A stretch of DNA of 23,732 bases from the NCBI GenBank assembly GCA_938036545.1, contig CALHQJ010000023.1, forward strand, positions 1 to 23,732, given 5' to 3'. The notes beneath the pieces are model-generated. The model did no database searches, had not been told where the DNA came from, and worked only from the letters and a program-made list of their open reading frames with translations. This DNA comes from an uncultured Clostridium sp. (GTDB taxonomy: Bacteria > Bacillota > Clostridia > Lachnospirales > Lachnospiraceae). Made by a program: the position numbers and the translations under genes. This document shows, in pieces, positions 1 through 6,489 of the stretch; position 1 is the first letter of the stretch, and each line of letters begins with the position of its first letter.

Positions 1-39
1 CTTGATTGTCAGATCCTGTAATGTTTTTCGTTTCTTCAT
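1..39 (-). CDS. N-terminus of a probable Rpn family recombination-promoting nuclease/transposase (partial)
   Basis: Only the first 13 codons are in the window, reading MKKRKTLQDLTIK from an ATG at 39. A GGAGG lies 4 bases upstream. This opening closely resembles the N-terminus of Rpn-type PD-(D/E)XK nuclease/putative transposase proteins that are abundant in Lachnospiraceae, where 'TLqDLTIKDNFMF' is the usual start. The catalytic domain lies off the left edge, so the family call rests on memory of that N-terminal signature. The reading frame, start and ribosome binding site are directly visible. Whether the gene is intact cannot be judged here. Confidence 0.5.
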   Translation of the reverse strand, partial: MKKRKTLQDLTIK

Positions 40-75
40 GTTTCCTCCAGTTCTACAGAGGAATTCTATGGAGTA

Positions 76-84
76 AGTATAGCA
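76..84 (-). promoter_or_regulatory. Extended -10 promoter for the left-edge Rpn-like gene
   Basis: On the minus strand the sequence reads TGC-TATACT, an extended -10 element about 37 bases before the start codon at 39. No good -35 hexamer sits 16-18 bases upstream, as is common for extended -10 promoters. The transcribed leader can form a 6-bp hairpin (42-47 with 58-63) that covers part of the GGAGG ribosome binding site. Confidence 0.45.
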
Positions 85-169
85 TATTTTTTTGAAAAAG
101 CTATTGGGATTTTGACAAACCAGCTGTTCTCTCTTTTATCATGCTTTTATACCATATCGTGTTCACTTT

Positions 170-224
170 GTAACTACCCAGAACGAGGATTTTCTTGTCC
201 GGCAAAGCTGTTTCGAACAGTTAC
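170..224. repeat. Short palindromic intergenic element, copy 1 (55 bp)
   Basis: The element is bounded by perfect 6-bp inverted arms GTAACT (170-175) and AGTTAC (219-224). It contains an inner 5-bp hairpin (208-212 with 216-220). It shares three ordered sequence blocks with the element at 15844-15936: GTAAC plus CAG.ACG at the left end, TTCTTGTCCG in the middle and GAAC.GTTAC at the right end. It begins one base past the stop codon of the LprI-like gene. It has no U-tract, so it is not an ordinary terminator. A degenerate, internally deleted member of an intergenic repeat family is the best explanation. Confidence 0.5.
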
Positions 225-225
225 G

Positions 226-1116
226 TCACTTCAAATAATTCCGATAGCTCTCCAGTAAATCATAGGCCCTCTGCCTGGTAGATGCTGCCAGAGACGCCGT
301 ATATTCTGCGCTTTCAATGGAACCGCCGCTGGTTTGGGGGGCGGACTTTTCTGCTGCAGCATCCCTGGTATTCATCCACTGCCGCTGATCCCTGGCCAGC
401 GCTGTCTCTTCATCAGAATTAAGCCTATCCATAATTTGCATATAAATACTGCTTAGCTCCGTTTCCCACAGCTTCAGTTCGGTATCTGCCAATGCTTTTA
501 TGGAGTAGGCGGTAGACTCTACCTGGTTATCCCGCATCTGCTGAATCTGCTTATCCAGCTCCTCCAGTCGATTTTTACTTTGCAGGTAGGCGGAATCCAA
601 AGCCGTTTCTAAAGGAGCGGCGCTGATTCCAGCAGGTTCTTCAAGTGGGGCAGACTGCTTTGCTGCCTCTGGTAATGTTTCCGGCTCTGCCTGAGCTGGA
701 GCAATAAGACTATCCGCACCAGCTGCAGATTCCGGCAAAACTTCCTGTTCTGAAAGTCCTGCCTCGTCTGCCGCAATATCAGAAACTGTCGTTTCAGCAC
801 TAAAAGCTGCTGCAACAGGTTCTTCCAAGCTCTGCTTTGGCTTGGGCTCTCCTAAAGCTTCTGTTGGGGCTGCAGGAGCAGACTCCGGGATACCGGCACC
901 TCGCAGCATCGGTTTGTACTCTGCAGGGTGATCGATAGAGGACTCCATCGAGGACGATACGCCTGCTAAAATCTGCTCAGGTATTGTTTCTGCAATATCT
1001 TCCACTGCATACATCTGCTCCTGTTTGGTTATATAATGATTCGTATAGGCGGTAATCGAGGTGCCGGCTATAATAATCCCGACAACCAGGGCCAGCCTTT
1101 TCCAGCTTTTTCCCAT
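226..1116 (-). CDS. Membrane-anchored protein with a C-terminal LprI-like (DUF1311) domain
   Basis: The 296-residue protein has a basic start followed by one hydrophobic segment (about residues 8-25), so it is probably tethered to the membrane with the rest outside. Residues about 70-170 are a low-complexity linker rich in Ala, Pro, Glu and Ser. Residues about 205-294 match the LprI/DUF1311 pattern: a helix with ELxxIYxxIMDRL, then ALARDQRQWMNTRDA, a GGS turn, and a last helix with TRQRAYDLLESY. Family members usually carry conserved cysteines in this part (RdaeC and a later Cys). Here both places are alanine or other residues and the whole domain lacks Cys. LprI of Mycobacterium is a lysozyme inhibitor, but most DUF1311 proteins have no known role and none is claimed here. 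The ATG at 1116 has AGGA about 10 bases upstream. The gene stands alone after rnhA. Confidence 0.7.
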   Translation of the reverse strand: MGKSWKRLALVVGIIIAGTSITAYTNHYITKQEQMYAVEDIAETIPEQILAGVSSSMESSIDHPAEYKPMLRGAGIPESAPAAPTEALGEPKPKQSLEEPVAAAFSAETTVSDIAADEAGLSEQEVLPESAAGADSLIAPAQAEPETLPEAAKQSAPLEEPAGISAAPLETALDSAYLQSKNRLEELDKQIQQMRDNQVESTAYSIKALADTELKLWETELSSIYMQIMDRLNSDEETALARDQRQWMNTRDAAAEKSAPQTSGGSIESAEYTASLAASTRQRAYDLLESYRNYLK

Positions 1117-1152
1117 TCCGTCACGTTCCTTTACTGTTTCTTTAGGCGATAG

Positions 1153-1169
1153 TCTTACTAATAGTAAGA
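1153..1169. promoter_or_regulatory. Perfect 17-bp palindrome, possible operator
   Basis: TCTTACTA-A-TAGTAAGA is a perfect 8-1-8 inverted repeat, 37 bases upstream of the LprI-like start codon. On the minus strand it contains TACTAT, which could serve as a -10 with TTTTCA 18 bases further upstream, so a bound protein would cover the promoter. Too short and loop-poor to act as a terminator. The binding protein is unknown. Confidence 0.4.
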
Positions 1170-1257
1170 TAACACACTTTTCTTTGAAAAGGAATAGGAT
1201 ACAAAAAAGCGTAATATATTGTAAGGTTTGCGTAATATTTTCAAGATGTTGTCATGT

Positions 1258-1737
1258 TTACGAAACACCGGAATCCACCAGAAGGTTGTCTCCCAGCGCC
1301 GCCTCTACCGCCATTTTGTCGCAACGTTCATTTTCCGGATGGCCTGCATGGCCCTTTACCCAGATAAAGGTTACCTGATGAGGCTCCTTTGCTTTTAAAA
1401 GCCGTTTCCATAAATCGATATTTTTCACTGGACCTGACTTACCTCTGACCCAATTGTGGGCCACCCAGCTGTCAATCCATTTTTGATTGAATGCATCGAT
1501 TAAATACTTGGAATCGGAATACAGTTCCACCTGGCAGGGGCGGTTTAAGGCTTCCAATCCCATAATCGCCGCCAGTAATTCCATCCGGTTATTGGTTGTT
1601 TTTACAAATCCGGCAGACATGGTCTTTTCGTGAAGGGTTCCGGATGAATCCGTAAAATGAAGCACCACGCCGTAACCTCCCGGTCCGTCCGGATTCCCCC
1701 TGGCAGACCCGTCTGTGTAAATTTGTACTTTTGTCAT
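1258..1737 (-). CDS. rnhA: Ribonuclease HI
   Basis: The 159-residue enzyme cleaves the RNA strand of RNA/DNA hybrids, removing R-loops and primers in the cytoplasm. All the family's active-site residues are present: D9 in YTDGSARGNP, E53 in NNRMELLAAI, D75 in YSDSKYLI, and H130 and D140 in VKGHAGHPENERCD. The length is normal for bacterial RNase HI (about 155). The ATG at 1737 follows an AGGAG, 12 bases after the upstream beta-CASP gene, so the two are probably co-transcribed. The genome also encodes RNase HII in this window (17220-17882). RNase HI usually needs several ribonucleotides in a row, while RNase HII can act on single ones, so the two are complementary rather than redundant. Confidence 0.95.
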   Translation of the reverse strand: MTKVQIYTDGSARGNPDGPGGYGVVLHFTDSSGTLHEKTMSAGFVKTTNNRMELLAAIMGLEALNRPCQVELYSDSKYLIDAFNQKWIDSWVAHNWVRGKSGPVKNIDLWKRLLKAKEPHQVTFIWVKGHAGHPENERCDKMAVEAALGDNLLVDSGVS

Positions 1738-1749
1738 TACTATTGTCTC

Positions 1750-3351
1750 CTATCTGTCCCATTTATCGCATAGAGCATGAATCTGATCCGCAAATTTGGC
1801 CAGATCCTTATTGGCTCCGCCTTCATTATGACGGATAACCTGAAGCAGCCGCTCTCCTGCCGCAACCAGTCTGGCATAAACGCCAAAGGCCTTCCTCTGG
1901 GCCGCCTTGGCCTTGCTGATAGGGATTCCTGCTGTTTCGGTAATCCACTGATTGGCGGCTAAATCAAATACCGAACCGGAAAACGGCGCTTCGGCCCGAA
2001 GGCCGTACTCGTCCTGTAAGGTCATGGCAAAATTCGTACATACCGTATCCTCTCCATGAACCATAAAAACACGATCCGGTTTTCGTTCAAAGGCTGTAAT
2101 CCATTCCAAAAGGCCGTTTCTGTCTGCATGGCCGCTTAAGCCTTCTACATTGACGATTCTGGCTTCTACGTCAATAGTCTCGCCAAACAGCTTTACCGTT
2201 TTTCCGCCCTCTACCAGAGTGCGTCCCAGGGTTCCCTCTGCCTGGTAGCCGGCAAAGACAACGGTACTCTCCGGCCTCCATAAATTGTGTTTTAAATGGT
2301 GACGGATACGTCCTGCATCACACATGCCTGCTGCAGAAATAATAACCTTTGGTTTCGGATCAAAGTTAATGTTTTTTGATTCTTCACTGGTAACAGACAA
2401 TTTCAGCCCAGGAAAACCAATGGGGTTAATCCCACGGCGTACCAGCGCCTGGGTTTCGTCGTCGTAACATTCCAGTTCATTTTCCTTAAATACCTGGGTG
2501 GCCTCTACCGCCATAGGGCTGTCCACGTATACCTCAAAGTGGCCGTGGCCCGTAACCAGTCCCTGTTCCTTGATGCTTCGGATGAAATACAGCAGTTCCT
2601 GGGTTCTTCCTACTGCAAAAGCCGGAATTACTACGTTCCCGCCTTTATCTAAGGTGCTTTGGATAATATCTGCCAGCTCCTGGATATGATCCGTTCCAGT
2701 TCTGTGATACCGGTCTCCATAGGTACATTCCATTAAAACGTAATCGGCGTCTCGAATGTACTGGGGATCTCGGATCAGCGGCTTATTTTTATTTCCAATA
2801 TCTCCGGAAAATACCAGCTTCTTTTCGATTTCGCCTTCTCTTGCCCAAACCTCAATGGAAGCGGAACCCAAAAGGTGGCCTGCGTCGGTAAAACGGACTG
2901 TAAATTCATCACAGAACTCAACTTTTTCTCCATAACGGCAGGGCTTAAACAGTTTTAATACTCCAATGGCGTCATTCATGTCATAAATCGGCGGTACCTC
3001 TGGCTGGCCCGCCCTGCGGGCCTTTCGGTTTTTCCACTCAGCTTCCATTTCCTGAATGTGGGCCGAGTCCTTTAACATAATATCGCACAAATCTGTAGTA
3101 GCGTCTGTGGCAATGACCGCCCCCCTGAAGCCTTTGGCATAAATTAAAGGGAGATGGCCTGCATGGTCAATGTGGGCATGAGTCAGCAGTACATAGTCAA
3201 TTTCGGAATAGCTTACCGGAAGCTCTGCATTTTCATAAACATTGACTCCCTGCTCCATACCGCAGTCAATCAGGATTTTCTTTTCTCCCACTTCCAGGTA
3301 GTGGCAGCTGCCGGTAACCTCGTGATCCGCACCGATAAACATCAGTTTCAT
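1750..3351 (-). CDS. MBL-fold beta-CASP RNA-processing nuclease (TTHA0252/CPSF73-like)
   Basis: This 533-residue metallo-beta-lactamase-fold protein carries the RNA-specific beta-CASP insertion. The metal site is complete: D29, H58-A-H60-I-D62-H63, H159 in FTDAGHLLGS and D184 in FSGDIG. The beta-CASP motifs follow: E208 in MECTYGDR.H, the SGHAD segment (H408) and the VHGE segment (H432). Proteins of this group (Thermus TTHA0252, archaeal and eukaryotic CPSF73 relatives) are endo- and/or 5'-exoribonucleases. It is distinct from RNase J, whose length and C-terminal domain differ. Residues about 460-533 are a helical extension beyond the compact 431-residue Thermus form. The start at 3351 has AGGAGGG 5 bases upstream. 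rnhA follows by 12 bases. A predicted promoter at 3453-3481 and an intervening hairpin at 3379-3433 suggest leader-level control. Confidence 0.85.
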   Translation of the reverse strand: MKLMFIGADHEVTGSCHYLEVGEKKILIDCGMEQGVNVYENAELPVSYSEIDYVLLTHAHIDHAGHLPLIYAKGFRGAVIATDATTDLCDIMLKDSAHIQEMEAEWKNRKARRAGQPEVPPIYDMNDAIGVLKLFKPCRYGEKVEFCDEFTVRFTDAGHLLGSASIEVWAREGEIEKKLVFSGDIGNKNKPLIRDPQYIRDADYVLMECTYGDRYHRTGTDHIQELADIIQSTLDKGGNVVIPAFAVGRTQELLYFIRSIKEQGLVTGHGHFEVYVDSPMAVEATQVFKENELECYDDETQALVRRGINPIGFPGLKLSVTSEESKNINFDPKPKVIISAAGMCDAGRIRHHLKHNLWRPESTVVFAGYQAEGTLGRTLVEGGKTVKLFGETIDVEARIVNVEGLSGHADRNGLLEWITAFERKPDRVFMVHGEDTVCTNFAMTLQDEYGLRAEAPFSGSVFDLAANQWITETAGIPISKAKAAQRKAFGVYARLVAAGERLLQVIRHNEGGANKDLAKFADQIHALCDKWDR

Positions 3352-3378
3352 AAAACCCCTCCTGTCAAAATATCTGCT

Positions 3379-3433
3379 AAAAAAAGCACAGACAGGAAAT
3401 CCTCTGTATCGCCAGCGAACCCCCTGTCTTTGC
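3379..3433 (-). terminator. Intrinsic terminator between spoIVA and the beta-CASP gene
   Basis: On the minus strand the arms AGACAGG (3423-3429) and CCTGTCT (3390-3396) form a 7-bp stem. After one mismatch it extends by four pairs (GGCA with TGCT, one of them G-U). The 3' arm runs directly into seven T residues (3379-3385). It can end spoIVA transcripts. It also lies downstream of the promoter predicted for the next gene, so it may act as an attenuator. Confidence 0.7.
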
Positions 3434-3452
3434 CACGTCCTTTTATAAGGCG

Positions 3453-3481
3453 ATTATATCACACCTCAGATGATAATGCAA
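3453..3481 (-). promoter_or_regulatory. Sigma-A promoter for the beta-CASP nuclease-rnhA pair
   Basis: Minus-strand TTGCAT (3476-3481) and TATAAT (3453-3458) are separated by 17 bases, with TGA directly before the -10 (extended -10). The -35 lies in the last codons of spoIVA. Transcription would start near 3446 and give a leader of about 95 bases that includes the hairpin and T-run at 3379-3433. Confidence 0.6.
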
Positions 3482-4947
3482 ATCATACCTCCGTTGCTGT
3501 CATTAATTATTTTCTGCAGCGTGTCCTGAAGCTTCATCTGGCAATCCTCCGTAAGCTGGGAAATTTTAGCCTGTATGCCGTCTTCCACAATCTGCTCTAC
3601 GGATTTGCCAAAAATATTGGTTTCCCAAACGCCTTCGTCGCTCTTTTGGCTGCTGCCCCTGATATAGTCGATTAAATCCTGAGCCTGCTGTTCGCTTCCT
3701 ACAATGGGAGCGATTTCCGTCTCAATATGAGCTTTAATCAGGTTAATGGACGGAGCCTGGGCCTTCATTTTCACCCCGTATTTATTTCCGTGGCGGATGA
3801 CCTGAGGCTCATCTAACACAATTTCAGACCGTTCTGGAGTAACTACGCCATATCCCTTCATCCGGACCTGGTTCATGGCATTTTCCACTTTTTCATATTC
3901 TTTCTGCATGCGGGCCAGGCTGCTAAGGGTCTGCATCAGCTCATACTCTCCTGTAATGGGAAGCCCTACGTAATCGCTTAAGGTCTGGTAATAATACTTA
4001 TCATCTACCTGAATATCCATGGCCACAGAGCCGTCTGCCATATCCATCTCCCTGAGACGCAGAAATCCGATTTCTCCGCTGTCCCCCTCCAGCGTCTGTT
4101 TTCCGGAAGTCACCTCTTTCATATATCCGGTTTTTTGAATCATGTCTTTTGCTTTGGCGATCAGCCTTTCCTTCAGCCAATGGGTAGGCGCAAGCAGCTC
4201 CAGCCACTTGGGAATGTAAAAATCCATCTCGGTTACCGGGAATTCCTTCAGCACCTTTTCCAGAATGCGATTGACGTCTTCTTTTTTCAGCTGTTCACAG
4301 TTAACCGGCATAACTGAAACGCCGTATTTTTCTTCCAGCTCTTCGGCCAGCTTGATACTTTCCTCGGAATAAGGGCGTTCACAGTTTAACAGGATAATAA
4401 ACGGCTTTCCCATGGCCTTTAATTCTTCCACTGCAGTCTGCTCTCCGGTTATGTACCCAGGACGCTTAATATCTCCAAAGGAGCCGTCTGTGGTTACTAC
4501 AATCCCTATGGTTGAATGATCGGTAATCACCTTTCTGGTTCCGATTTCAGCCGCTTTGGTAAAGGGGATTTCATAGTCAAACCAGGGGGTTTTTACCATC
4601 CGCTCTGCATCGTTTTCAATATGGCCTGCCGCTCCCTCTACCATAAATCCCACGCAGTCGATCAGACGTACTTTCACGGAAATTCCGTCTCCCAGCTGAA
4701 TTTTTGCCGCCTCCTTGGGAATGAATTTGGGTTCCGTCGTCATAATGGTCTTTCCGGCCGCACTTTGGGGAAGCTCATCCCTGCTTAAATTTTTCTGGTT
4801 TTCATCTTCCATGGCGGGAATGACCAAAAGCTCCATAAACCGTTTGATAAACGTAGATTTTCCGCTTCGGACAGGCCCCACCACTCCAATATAAATGTCC
4901 CCTCCGGTTCTGGCTTCAATATCTTTGTATACATGAAAATTGTCCAT
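3466..4947 (-). CDS. spoIVA: Stage IV sporulation protein A (spore coat morphogenetic ATPase)
   Basis: SpoIVA is made in the mother cell and polymerises in an ATP-dependent way on the forespore surface to form the basement layer of the spore coat. The 493-residue product matches the family's usual length of about 492. It has a Walker A motif GPVRSGKST with K30, in the TRAFAC-like N-terminal domain. The sensor-rich region includes LIDCVGFMVEGA, TDHSTIGIVVTTDGS and LLNCERP. It ends in the short hydrophobic tail GGMICIII typical of the family, which in Bacillus subtilis is needed for anchoring through SpoVM. The ATG at 4947 follows AAGGGGG. That ribosome binding site lies inside the 3' arm of a hairpin, and a sigma-E-type promoter lies just upstream. 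Its presence marks the organism as an endospore former. The gene is independent of the liv operon in function. Confidence 0.97.
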   Translation of the reverse strand: MDNFHVYKDIEARTGGDIYIGVVGPVRSGKSTFIKRFMELLVIPAMEDENQKNLSRDELPQSAAGKTIMTTEPKFIPKEAAKIQLGDGISVKVRLIDCVGFMVEGAAGHIENDAERMVKTPWFDYEIPFTKAAEIGTRKVITDHSTIGIVVTTDGSFGDIKRPGYITGEQTAVEELKAMGKPFIILLNCERPYSEESIKLAEELEEKYGVSVMPVNCEQLKKEDVNRILEKVLKEFPVTEMDFYIPKWLELLAPTHWLKERLIAKAKDMIQKTGYMKEVTSGKQTLEGDSGEIGFLRLREMDMADGSVAMDIQVDDKYYYQTLSDYVGLPITGEYELMQTLSSLARMQKEYEKVENAMNQVRMKGYGVVTPERSEIVLDEPQVIRHGNKYGVKMKAQAPSINLIKAHIETEIAPIVGSEQQAQDLIDYIRGSSQKSDEGVWETNIFGKSVEQIVEDGIQAKISQLTEDCQMKLQDTLQKIINDSNGGMICIII

Positions 4948-4991
4948 AAAAATACCCCCTTGCTGTGCTGATACAGTATATGCAAGAGGGT
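4948..4991 (-). terminator. liv operon terminator whose 3' arm is the spoIVA ribosome binding site
   Basis: Minus-strand arms ACCCTCTTGC (4982-4991) and GCAAGGGGGT (4954-4963) pair over 10 bp with one U-G wobble around an 18-base loop. The 3' arm is followed by A and five T residues, then directly by the spoIVA ATG. The hairpin begins 6 bases after the livF stop codon. The AAGGGGG of the 3' arm is the only plausible spoIVA ribosome binding site, so folding would hide it in read-through transcripts. Confidence 0.7.
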
Positions 4992-5003
4992 GTTTTCTTA
5001 TTC
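4975..5003 (-). promoter_or_regulatory. Sigma-E-type promoter of spoIVA
   Basis: On the minus strand GAATAAG (4997-5003) and CATATACT (4975-4982) are separated by 14 bases. The Bacillus sigma-E consensus is roughly KMATATT, 14-15 bases, CATACAnT. The match is 5 of 7 at -35 and 6 of 7 defined positions at -10. spoIVA is a known sigma-E gene in B. subtilis. Transcription would begin near 4968, downstream of the 5' arm of the liv terminator. Confidence 0.65.
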
Positions 5004-5708
5004 GCTTAAGTAAGCCTTCTTTACTCGGTCATCATTCATTAACTGGTTGGCGTCTCCGCCCAGTACGATATTGCCGGTTTCCAGAACGTATGCGCGGTTG
5101 GCAATAGACAGCGCCTTCTTTGCATTCTGCTCAACCAAAAGAACTGTTACTCCGTCTTCATTGATTTTCTGGATAATATCAAAAATCTCATTAACATAGA
5201 TGGGAGAAAGTCCCATGGACGGCTCGTCCATTACTACCAGCCTTGGGTGGCTCATCAGCGCCCGTCCCATGGCAAGCATCTGCTGCTCGCCTCCGGAAAG
5301 GGTTCCGGCCATCTGGTTTTTCCGCTCTTCCAGTCTTGGGAATCTCCGGTAAATCATTTTTAAGGTTTCTTCCATCTCCGCCTTATCATTTCTGGTAAAG
5401 GCCCCCAGCTTTAAATTCTGCAGTACCGACAGCTGGGCAAATACGCGGCGTCCTTCCGGCACATGGGCGATCCCCATAGGTACCAGTTTGTGGCCTGCCA
5501 TTTTTGTAATATCGGTTCCCTCGTAGGTAATGCGTCCTGCCTTAGAAGGAATCAACCCGGTTACCGTATGCAGAATAGTGGTCTTTCCGGCTCCGTTTGC
5601 ACCGATTAAAGCGATAATTTCTCCCTGATTGACATCGAAGGAAATCCCTTTAATGGCCTGGATAACGCCGTAATATACTTCCAAATCCCTGACTTCCAGC
5701 ATTGCCAT
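4998..5708 (-). CDS. livF: Branched-chain amino-acid ABC transporter, ATP-binding protein LivF
   Basis: This 236-residue ATPase is one of the two that power uptake of leucine, isoleucine and valine through the LivH-LivM channel. It has Walker A GANGAGKTT (K42), the signature LSGGEQQ (137-143) and Walker B LVVMDEP (157-163) with catalytic E162. Length and the opening MLEVRDLEVYYG.IQA are typical of LivF rather than LivG. The ATG at 5708 follows AGGAGG by 10 bases; an alternative in-frame ATG at 5702 is less well placed. It is the last gene of the liv operon, and its stop codon overlaps the spoIVA sigma-E -35 region. Confidence 0.95.
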   Translation of the reverse strand: MAMLEVRDLEVYYGVIQAIKGISFDVNQGEIIALIGANGAGKTTILHTVTGLIPSKAGRITYEGTDITKMAGHKLVPMGIAHVPEGRRVFAQLSVLQNLKLGAFTRNDKAEMEETLKMIYRRFPRLEERKNQMAGTLSGGEQQMLAMGRALMSHPRLVVMDEPSMGLSPIYVNEIFDIIQKINEDGVTVLLVEQNAKKALSIANRAYVLETGNIVLGGDANQLMNDDRVKKAYLSE

Positions 5709-5723
5709 GTTTTCATTTCCTCC

Positions 5724-6488
5724 TTATTCTCCCAGGTATGCAGTAATAACCTGGGGATCGTTTAATACAGCAGAGGTATCGCCGCTTGCAAGTACCTGGC
5801 CGAAGTTTAAAACCGTCAGCCGTTCACAAATACCGGATACCAGCTTCATATCGTGCTCAATTAACAGAATAGTCATGCCAAATTCCTTCTGGACAAAGCG
5901 GATGGTGTCCATCAGCTCTGCCGTTTCATTGGGATTCATTCCGGCTGCCGGCTCATCCAGCAAAAGAAGTTTGGGGTCGGTTGCAAGGGCTCTGGCAATC
6001 TCCAGCTTTCTCTGCTTTCCATAAGGGAGATTGGAAGCCTTGTAATCTGCTTCCCTGTCCAAATCAAAGACTTTTAAAAGCTCCATGGCTTTTTCATTCA
6101 TCTCTTTTTCTACCTTGTAATACTTAGGCAGGCGGAAAATACCGGTAAGGGTCGAATAGCCATGGTGGTTGTGAAGCCCCGCCTTTACATTATCCAAAAC
6201 GCTCAGATCTTTAAACAGGCGGATATTCTGGAAGGTACGGGCAATTCCGCTTTGATTGATTTCAATGGTCTTTTTTCCTGTAATATTTTTTCCGTCCAGT
6301 ACGATGCTTCCCGTATCCGGTTTGTAAACTCCGGTCAGCAGGTTGAATACCGTAGTCTTTCCGGCTCCGTTGGGGCCGATTAAGCCGTAAAGCTGGCCTT
6401 TTTCAATGGTAATATCAAATCCGTCTACTGCTTTTAAACCTCCAAAGGAGATGCTTAAGCTTTTTACCTCCAGCATTGGTGATGCCAT
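5724..6488 (-). CDS. livG: Branched-chain amino-acid ABC transporter, ATP-binding protein LivG
   Basis: The second ATPase of the Liv importer, 254 residues from the chosen start. It has Walker A GPNGAGKTT (K44), the family's degenerate signature LPYGKQRKLEIARAL and Walker B LLLLDEPAAGMNP. It also has the longer insert after Walker A (GIARTFQNIRLFKDLSVLDN) that distinguishes LivG from LivF. The reading frame stays open to 6590, but only the ATG at 6488 has AGGAGG upstream (9 bases). It also lies one base after the livM stop, which fits translational coupling, and the product then has normal LivG length. livF follows after 15 bases. Confidence 0.95.
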   Translation of the reverse strand: MASPMLEVKSLSISFGGLKAVDGFDITIEKGQLYGLIGPNGAGKTTVFNLLTGVYKPDTGSIVLDGKNITGKKTIEINQSGIARTFQNIRLFKDLSVLDNVKAGLHNHHGYSTLTGIFRLPKYYKVEKEMNEKAMELLKVFDLDREADYKASNLPYGKQRKLEIARALATDPKLLLLDEPAAGMNPNETAELMDTIRFVQKEFGMTILLIEHDMKLVSGICERLTVLNFGQVLASGDTSAVLNDPQVITAYLGE

Positions 6489-6489
6489 G

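Noticed and set aside
40..169. Promoter pair using TTGTCA (minus strand) in the left intergenic region
   Set aside because: The spacing to the TATACT at 76-81 is about 31 bases, too long for a sigma-A promoter.
3154..3675. 173-residue plus-strand open frame spanning the spoIVA/beta-CASP junction
   Set aside because: It lies antisense to two clear genes and the terminator between them, has no ribosome binding site, and has no family features.
4785..4985. Alternative minus-strand frame opening upstream of spoIVA
   Set aside because: It is out of frame with spoIVA and would run through the Walker A region. spoIVA has a full-length match and its own start.
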